Shown here: in pieces, positions 63,966-64,000 of the stretch
Layout of the letters: each line of letters opens with the position of its first letter
How positions within the stretch are numbered: the first letter of the stretch is position 1
NCBI RefSeq assembly: GCF_003254395.2
Contig: NC_037638.1
Span: 25,559,352 to 25,623,351, forward strand
From: Apis mellifera
Taxonomy: Eukaryota > Arthropoda > Insecta > Hymenoptera > Apidae
Length of the DNA: 64,000 nt
Reading direction: 5' to 3'
Program-made: the position numbers and the translations under genes
The notes under the pieces: model-generated
What the model was told of the DNA's origin: nothing
Databases searched by the model: none
What the model saw: the letters and a program-made list of their open reading frames with translations, nothing else

Positions 63966-64000
63966 GCCGAAAGGATCAGTCTGGCTACGAGAAATAGTGA

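Noticed and set aside
1..64000. tRNA, rRNA, CRISPR, viral or complete transposon sequence
   Set aside because: I saw no A/B-box pair in tRNA spacing, no repeat-spacer array with constant repeats and unique spacers, and no transposase or reverse-transcriptase motifs. The tandem arrays have no unique spacers, so they are minisatellites.

Overview
The window looks like nuclear DNA of an insect, most likely a bee (Apis or a close relative). The reasons are an AT-rich background with CpG-rich, TCGA/CGCG-rich islands, many short microsatellites, almost no recognisable transposons, very long introns and one multi-exon animal gene. The species call is an inference from composition. The gene call rests on protein homology that can be read directly.

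I can support one protein-coding gene, on the minus strand and cut by the left edge. It is the 5' part of a laminin alpha chain of the alpha-1/2 class (Drosophila wing blister, wb). Four coding exons join in frame: exon 1 (54896-54776, start codon and signal peptide), exon 2 (22693-22386), exon 3 (6188-5946) and exon 4 (4039-3809). Together they encode about 301 residues: the signal peptide, the complete laminin N-terminal (LN, domain VI) module and the first cysteines of the first laminin-type EGF (LE) repeat. The rest of the chain lies left of position 1. The introns are about 32.1 kb (phase 1), 16.2 kb (phase 0) and 1.9 kb (phase 0), followed by more than 3.8 kb of intron 4. Most of the window is therefore intron of a single gene.

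The introns hold many local tandem duplications: a 39-bp x3 array (1741-1865), 131-137 bp x3 (9670-10077), 152 bp x2 (19226-19534), 173 bp x2 including the start of exon 2 (22611-22971), about 130 bp x4 (22976-23530), about 115 bp x8 (29850-30790), about 90 bp x15 with a 177-bp dimeric higher-order period (33830-35190), 266-299 bp x3 (36640-37505), 72-79 bp x3 (39214-39443), 269-359 bp x3 (43771-44480) and 123 bp x2 (47975-48218). There are also microsatellites, including (AT)33 and (CTT)16, and long purine/pyrimidine-biased tracts.

The most notable signal is the 173-bp duplication at the exon 2 boundary. It copied the 3' splice site of intron 1 with the first 83 nt of exon 2 and placed the copy just upstream in the transcript. 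This creates a decoy acceptor and a truncated pseudo-exon that runs into an in-frame stop. One of only two differences between the copies falls on the putative branch point, and the decoy carries the better consensus.

Right of exon 1 (54.9-55.8 kb) lies a probable 5' leader and promoter region of the laminin gene. From 55.8 to about 63.5 kb I see no gene. The last about 300 bases contain a promoter-like block on the plus strand (pyrimidine repeats, an insect initiator and a downstream element at the expected spacing), suggesting that another transcript starts at the right edge. I found no convincing tRNA, rRNA, CRISPR array, virus-like element or intact transposon.
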